From NCBI RefSeq assembly GCF_042477335.2, contig NC_091248.1:122100501-122164500 (forward strand): a stretch of 64,000 nucleotides of DNA. Direction: 5' to 3'. Positions within the stretch are counted from its first letter, which is position 1; every line of letters begins with the position of its first letter. The notes under the pieces are model-generated. The model did not search any database and was not told the DNA's origin. It saw only the letters and a list, made by a program, of their open reading frames with translations. A program made the translations under genes and the position numbers. This document shows positions 57,841 to 64,000 of this stretch, in pieces. The DNA comes from Ovis canadensis (Eukaryota; Chordata; Mammalia; Artiodactyla; Bovidae).

Positions 57841-59431
57841 ATCAGGGCTCTTGCTTCCAAGTCCAGGCCCTGGGGAAAGCCCGCTCCTGTAATGAGGTGT
57901 AGCTGAGATTCCCTTTGTGGACGGACGCCCTCCCTGGAGGTGTTTTGCTGTCTGCTTTTTCCTACTCGGGCCGGGCCTTCCTTCGCTTATCTGCCTGTGG
58001 ACTCGCCTACTGTGTGTGTGTCTAAGCTATTCGCTGGGAGCCGAGGAGGTGCCTCAACCTGTAAACAAGGGCTCGCGCCCTGCCCCCCTCCCGTTTCCCC
58101 GCACCCGGGGAGGGCTCCCAAAGCTTCTTGCGGATCCCAGCATTGCCTTCAGAACCCGGCGAGGTAGGAAGGGAGCTGTGCAGAGCTGGGCTGGGGGCGG
58201 GGGTGTTAGAACACCCTTCTGAGCCCCGATTCGGAGCATCCCCCCCAGCGCCGTTCTGCAAGTCTCAGATCTAAGCCCCTGCTCGCCTTCCTGAATCTGG
58301 GGTTCCCAAGCCAGATTTGCCCTCCTGTCTGCCTAGACGTGAACTCTGGCCAGGACTCTTGTCAGATTGAGGGGAAGGGTGTGTCCGACAGACAAGGGAG
58401 GGAGCGTGACTTTTCTATCTTTTGTCCCCTTCTGTTCCCCTACTGCTGTCCAGGATCTTGCATCCTTTGTCGACTCCAGAATTCCCAACCCCTGACTAAA
58501 GAGCTCCCGATGTGGCCTCTTGTTCAGACTTCCTGGTTTAGCTCCCTACCCGCCCACCCCCACCCACCTCTGGCCCTGGCAAAATGGGGATTCGCCAGTC
58601 TGTGGGCCTGAAATTGGAACCATGTCCATGGTGGGGGTTTCTTGGGGAGCTGGGGAGGGGAAGGGATGTGGGGCATCAATCAAATGAGATGTCCCACAGG
58701 AGGAATGTAGGTCACTGTCCTGGTGGGGCAGAAAGAGAAGGCAGGAGGTGGGAGGAGGAATCTCTTATCAGAAGGATACAGTGGTTCTTAGTCAAGAGTC
58801 TTTATCATTTCGGGGTTCTTGGAGTGTATGGCTGTCCACAGTGTGGTCTGTCTGGGGTTGTCTGTGGCCTCATAAGCACAGTGTTTGTGGGATAGACAAG
58901 GAATATGTCATTCGTGGTGTCTGGAGCGGTCAGTCACACTGTGGTGTGGACAAGGACGGGATCGGGGTTACTCAAGTGGTGTAGACCCAAGCAGATGATT
59001 TACAGCATCTGGTGCAGACAGGGCTGAGTCACTCACTATGTCTGTGGAGTGAACTGGAGCTGGTCACGTACAGTGTCAACAAGGTGACCGTCAGGGTCTA
59101 GGTTAAGGACACAAACAGGTCACTCACACTTCTGTGTGGATGGCACCAGGGCCACCGGTGGGTTTGTGGGCTCTGTGTTAGCATTGCCGCTAATGATGGT
59201 CTGTGTAAGCCCATTGGGGCTACAAAGCACTGAATGATGTGGTGTTTTCAGACATTAGGGAATAGATAGAGGTGTTTATTACAGCTTTCACTTGGATGGT
59301 GGGGCTTTCCTCAAATATGTAGAACACAGATCTTAGCAGTTAGTGGTCCAGAAAGCTACTCTTATTTTGATGTAGCATCGAGGGCAGTAATTTCAAACAA
59401 TGAATAAAGGCATCCATCTATGGGTCTTATT

Positions 59432-59494
59432 TTTGAAAGCAAAATGAGAATGTGTCTTTTGATTTGAAAGCAAAATGAGAATGTGTCTTTTGAT
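59432..59494. repeat. Perfect 31-base tandem duplication
   Basis: Two exact adjacent copies beginning tttgaaagcaaaatgagaat, 31 bases apart. Confidence 0.95.
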
Positions 59495-59771
59495 TTGGTG
59501 GGTATTTTCCTAAAATAGAATATAGATGACACAGTGTATATGCAGAAGTATTGTAATCGCGAGAGTACTTCAGTGATTTGTGGTGTAAGTCAGGATATTT
59601 GAAACTAACACTGCTGCAAAATCCACTTCAGAAGTACACTTGGCACTTGCATTGGACTGAAGAAGCAGTAGTGTGATGAGGGGTCCAGGTGAGGAGGAGG
59701 GGTATCTTTGAAATACAAATTCACATCTGGTGAGTTGAAATAGGCCAGAGCTAAGGTATTGGAGGCTTTAT

Positions 59772-59793
59772 GGGGGGGGGGGGGGGGGCGGGG
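59772..59793. repeat. Poly(G) run
   Basis: Seventeen G in a row, then C and four more G. Prone to slippage and G-quadruplex formation. Confidence 0.95.
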
Positions 59794-60344
59794 TTGAGTT
59801 CTGTCACACACTGTCATTGGAGTGACTTGGAGTTTTGTCCTGAAAGAAGTCGCGTGTGAACAGGGGCAGCAGATGCAAAGATGACCCTGGCCTGGAGGAA
59901 GACCAGGTCACCCATGCTGTGCTCTGTCTTTGCCTGTACTCGGATAAAAATGATCATTCACCCCCAGTGCAGAAAGCGATGAGGCGGTGGCGCTAAGATA
60001 ATGGGAAGTGCAAAAAAATCTCTGATGCCTTTATGTGAGTAAAACCGCGTTTTACAGATCTTCAGCTCTGTCACATTCCTGGTTTGTAATTCCTGATTCC
60101 CATAGGATTATAGCACAGGACGAAGAATAGGCATATGAGGGCTGAGCCGGTGACCACCATTAATGCCAAAGGGGTAAAGATGGTGTTAAGAATAGTGTCA
60201 GTGGGAGACAGACATGCACTATGTGACTAGGGTGGAACGGAAGATGTCCATGCAGCACTTACTGTCTGTAGATAACAACCTGAATGTAGCAGAAATACAC
60301 TTATGTATTTAGAGGCTGCTTGTTTGAGGACATGCCAGTGTTTG

Positions 60345-60540
60345 GGCCTGTTGTTTAGTCTCGAAGACTCTTTTGCAGTACCATGGACTGTAGCTCACCA
60401 GGCTCCTCTCTCCATGGGATTTCCCAGACAAGAATACTGGAATGGCTTGTCCAGGCAATCTTCCCCACCCAGGGATCGAACCCACATCTCCTGCATTGGC
60501 AGGCAGATTCTTTACCCCGGAGCCACCAGGGAATCCTGTG
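60345..60540 (-). mobile_element. Bov-tA SINE
   Basis: Minus strand: ccatggactgtagctcacca to ggagccaccagggaatcc; the middle has a short deletion. Confidence 0.9.
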
Positions 60541-62308
60541 TATGGGTATAGGACCGGGACAATACACATGTCAGGGAGGCGAGACTACAGATTTAATCAC
60601 AGGGTCTCCTTAGGCAGGTAGGAGCCAAGTTTCAGAAAGTGTTTACGGTGAGCAAGTATATTATTTAACATGTGGTTGGGAGAAGAGGGTCACGTCACTG
60701 CAGGATCATCTATAGTGATTATACTATTCTGTACTTAGGCTGAGTGTCGGGGGCAAATCACACACTGTGCCAATTAACTGGAAAAGGACATAAAAGCCCT
60801 TGTACACAGTATGCGTGTGTTAGACATGGCCCCTTAGCCCATAGAGATAGTATCTGTGTGAAGGACCAGGAGCTTGTCACATGCGACAGCTGCAGGGTGG
60901 CTAGGGACATGCTCGTTTGGTTATGTCAGGCTGTCCCCGTAGAATCTGCAAGGGTGGTTTAGTGTTTTGTATGTGTGTGTGTGTGTGTGCATGTGTGTGC
61001 TTATGTGAGTGTCTATGCACGTGCAATGTCTCAGCAAGACAGCCGGCATTGGGGGTGGTGGGTTTCCTCTCTAAGCTTAGACCAGACAGGGTAGGGTGAG
61101 TCCAGGTGGAGCTGTGAGTTCTATAGGACCGCAGGGTCTCCTCTAGACTAGTGACTGGACAGCTTTCTTACAGCTGGACTTCGGGTTGCTCATGGTAGAC
61201 TGAAGTCAGGAGACCATGTTTTTGAGTTCACCTGTACTCAGGACACTTGAAGGTTAGCTGACTTTCAGTTTCCTCATCTGTAGATTAGGCAAAATTTTCT
61301 GTGTGTCTCCAAAAGTCCATCCTGCTCATAAATCCAAAATATGTCTCTTACACTTTCTTTCTCCCAAAATACATACAATTCTTGACATGTGTGCTACCAT
61401 CAGTGTTACCAATCCTTTTTTTTTCTTCATTTTTTATGTTGCCTTCTTTAATCTTTATTAGGACTCTTTGCAAATGCTATTATCCCCTTTCTGAAAATAA
61501 GAGAAAAAAAATGTTCAACTACATGATTTCTATAATTATGTTAAAATTAGTAAGATACGAAAAAGGCAGAACTAAAAGCCGGACAACGTTCTTGTAAGTC
61601 TATGTTCTTCCTTCCATCATCCATGCAATAAATCTTTGTTGAGGGCCAGCTAAGCTGCGGGAAGAAGGAACTGAACAGTTAACATGGCAGCATCTGTGTT
61701 TTCATGAAGCTCATGGTCTGGCCCAGAAAATAGACACTACATGCAGAACTCCAAGTGTGGAAGAAGTAGTCAAGTGTCCTCTGGGCAGGAGAAGAGGACT
61801 CCAGGTCTCAGAGCCACACCTGTGAAGGCCTAAGGGTGACAGGAAGGGGAGCTGAAGGCTCTGGAAGCCAGTGGGATGGGGGTGGTGGTGACCGACGAGG
61901 ATGCTGCTGAAGGGAAGACAGAGGCCAGATTGTGGAGGGCATGCTCCCCACGTATATTTGGGTTTCACCCCAATAGTTAGAGATTACTGAAGAAATTTAC
62001 CAGAAGTGGGGCCTTTAATCACTCAGGCACTAAGGAGAGAATGCCTCGGAAAAAGGGCAAGAGAAGCCGTGTGGAGGCCAGCGGCCAGCTGCAGTGACCT
62101 GGGTGCGAGAGGGCACCCACATGGACCAGACTCTAGCAGTGGAGATGGAGAAAAGTGCACAGACTTGAGTGAGATTTCAGAGAAAGGATCCAGAGGAGTT
62201 AATGCTCGATTAAATATGGGGAATGTTGGCCAGGAGGGAAACAAGAATTTTATTCTATCATGGAAAAATATTTACTGAGTGCTTAGTATGGGCCACGTAT
62301 TATGTCCT
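60541..62308. other. Probably intronic, no exon seen
   Basis: (GT)n microsatellite at about 60967-60990. 61640-62250 resembles an ancient interspersed repeat (ggccagattgtggagggcat; tagcagtggagatggagaaa) of unassigned family. Confidence 0.35.
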
Positions 62309-62527
62309 GTTGTTCAGTTGCTAAGTCGTGTCTGACTCTTTGCAACCTCATCATGGACTGCAGCTTGCCAGGCCTCCCTGTCCCTTGATATCTCCTGGAG
62401 TTTGCTCAAGTTCATGTCCATTGAGTTGGTGATGCCATCCAACCATCTCATTCTCTGCTGGCCTACTCTCCTTTTGCCTTCAATCTTTCCCAGCATCCAG
62501 GTCTTTCCCAGTGAGTCAGCTGTCCTA
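62309..62527 (-). mobile_element. BovB LINE 3' tail
   Basis: Minus strand, ttgttcagttgctaagtcgt to cagtgagtcagctgt. Confidence 0.9.
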
Positions 62528-62664
62528 GGTATTGGCAATTGAGCAAAACAGATGTTGTTCTTGATCTTCTGAAGCTCATTGTTTGAGATTGATGATAAAC
62601 TAAAATACACACATAACTACATAATTATAATTGCATAAGTGCTACAAAGGAGAAATAAAGTGAG

Positions 62665-62926
62665 CTCAGTACTCTTGCCTGGAAAATCCCATGGACGGAG
62701 GAGCCTGGTAGGCTCCATGGGGTCGCTGAGGGTCGGACACAACTGAGCGACTTCACTTTCACTTTTCACTTTCATGCATTGGAGAAGGAAATGGCAACCT
62801 ACTCCAGTGTTCTTGCCTGGAGAATCCAAGGGACAGGGGAGCCTGGTGGGCTGCCGTCTATGGGGTCGCACAGAGTCAGACATGACTGAAGTGGCTTAGC
62901 AGCAGCAGCAGCAGCAGCAGCAACTA
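62665..62926 (+). mobile_element. BOV-A2 SINE dimer
   Basis: Two monomers joined by the cactttcacttttcacttt linker, ending in an AGC repeat of about eight units. Confidence 0.92.
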
Positions 62927-62971
62927 GATGATAAGTGCTACAAACAGGAGCAAAGTAACCCAGTTAGAGGG

Positions 62972-63192
62972 TTCAGTCAGTCAGTCAGTTCAGCCACTCA
63001 GTTGTGTCTGACTCTTTATGACCCCATGGATTGCAGCACGCCAGGCTTCCCTGTCCATCACCAAACCCGGAGCTTACTCAAACTCATGTCCATTGAGTCA
63101 TTGATGCCATCCAACCATCTCATCCTCTGTCGTCCCCTTCTCCTTCCGCCTTCAGTCTTTCCATCAGGGTCTTTTCCAATGAGTCAGTTCTA
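62972..63192 (-). mobile_element. BovB LINE 3' tail
   Basis: Minus strand, from tcagtcagtcagtcagttca to cttttccaatgagtcagttc. Confidence 0.9.
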
Positions 63193-64000
63193 ATGAGTCA
63201 GTTAGAGGGTTGAGGAAAACTCAAGAGGAAAAAATGTAGTCTCACAAATAACAGAAAAGGGTATGTGTAATGTCAAATTGGTGTCCACTGCAGTGTCAAA
63301 TGTCAAATGCTGGCAAGAACCACCGAAAATAAGCATCCACAGAGTCTTGTTTAGAGTTAGCAAGTTGAAGATTGTAGGGGAGGTGAGCAAAGTGGTGCTG
63401 TTAAAGTTTGGTTGGAGGTAGGGGAGATGCAAGGATATGAGGAGAGTAGGTATGAAGAACTCCAAGTACATCTTGGGAAGAGAAAGAGACACAAACATGC
63501 TTAAAGGCTGGTGGGATGGTTCTAACAGAAGGTGAAGGTGCTAGAGAATGAGCTAGCCACTGCATCAGATCCTGAGAAGGCAGCTATGGACGATGGCACT
63601 TAGAGATGAAGGTGCTCTGGCATAGTCAGAGGGGGAAGATGGACAGAGTGAAGTGTGGGTTGCTCTGAACTGCAAGAAACGGAAGCAATTCCTCTCTATT
63701 GGTTTGTAAATTCTTTGCAAAGTAGCAAAGAGAGGTGGGAAGATCAAAATATGACCAGTGATGAGATGAGTTCATGCTAGAGACAAGGGGAGAGTAAGAT
63801 GGTGAGGGGTCCCCAGTTTGATGGACCTCATTGAAGTGGGTACCCTTTGTATCACTCTCGTTCTCGTCTAATCTCATCTGGTTCTCATCTAAGTCTAGTT
63901 TACTAAAGCTGTTCTATAATTGAAACACAATTTTTTTGTTGTTGTTTTTAATTAGTCATAGGCTTTGCTAGACACTCTGGAAAATAAGGTGAGTGAAATT
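63193..64000. other. Probably intronic, possible ancient repeat
   Basis: 63220-63560 resembles the same unassigned ancient repeat class as 61640-62250. No gene. A T-rich run lies at 63930-63947. Confidence 0.3.

Larger units (their letters stand above)
57841..60344. other. Downstream of the CpG island, probably intronic
   Basis: No coding exon recognised. 58800-59150 has recurring gtca.tcaca..gtgtgga-like text (degenerate repeat candidate). Few recognisable mobile elements for about 2.5 kb, in contrast to the rest of the window. Confidence 0.4.

Noticed and set aside
57175-57906. Several overlapping long reading frames on both strands of the CpG island
   Set aside because: Stop codons are AT-rich, so frames stay open by chance in very GC-rich DNA. 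The proteins are Pro/Gly/Arg-rich, overlap each other, and show no domain.
59980-59996. Second CTCF-like candidate (ggcggtggcgcta)
   Set aside because: It matches only the right half of the core; the CCA and AG positions are wrong.
62900-62925. Short regular AGC repeats resembling an array
   Set aside because: They are the simple-repeat tails of BOV-A2 SINEs (also at 33873 and 53556), with no spacers; not CRISPR.
1-64000. Search for LTR, retrovirus-like or Polinton-like elements
   Set aside because: No paired long terminal repeats, primer-binding site or gag/pol/env-like text was recognised. Short decayed solo remnants could still be missed by eye.

Overview
This is nuclear DNA from a ruminant, almost certainly a bovid. 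It is packed with BovB (RTE-type) LINE fragments, Bov-tA and BOV-A2 SINEs built on the BovB tail, CHR-type SINEs, a ruminant L1, and older mammalian repeats (MIR, L2, old L1). I count about 22 BovB pieces and about 20 SINE pieces. No bacterial, organellar or viral gene was recognised, and I see no LTR or retrovirus-like element.

The host genes are olfactory receptors of subfamily 2A, all on the + strand. At 889-1827 there is one intact 312-residue receptor that reads closest to human OR2A25 (from memory of the family). At 19103-20031 and 34001-34941 there are two broken OR2A copies closest to the OR2A1/OR2A42-type genes. The two broken copies sit inside two diverged units of a tandem duplication (about 11.4-24.6 kb and about 25.65-37.0 kb, offset about 14.2-15.1 kb). 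They share one disabling single-base deletion, and each also carries its own damage. A 517-base tract (12055-12571 and 26301-26820) is nearly identical between the units although the sequence on both sides is clearly diverged, which suggests gene conversion. All three receptors have a 3' splice-site-like AG just before the ATG and a donor-like sequence about 290-390 bases upstream, matching the usual OR layout of a non-coding 5' exon plus a single coding exon.

Region by region: 1-3 kb, intact OR; 3-7.5 kb, a BovB tail and a 3.8 kb L1 with a 5' inversion; 8-11.4 kb, BovB pieces; 11.4-37 kb, the duplicated OR units with lineage-specific insertions; 37-56.5 kb, repeat-rich intergenic DNA with several nested insertions and one CTCF-like site; 57.2-57.8 kb, a strong CpG island that looks like the promoter of a gene running out of the window. 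By human 7q35 synteny that gene could be ARHGEF5 (inference only). 57.9-64 kb has no recognisable exon and looks intronic or intergenic, with one degenerate repeat-like stretch.

The most interesting items are the tandem OR duplication with its sharply bounded near-identical tract, the shared frameshift that dates pseudogenisation, the almost seamless twin-primed L1, the nested BovB insertions with visible target-site duplications, the 120-base direct repeats flanking a BovB, and the orphan CpG island. I did not find a convincing previously undescribed system.
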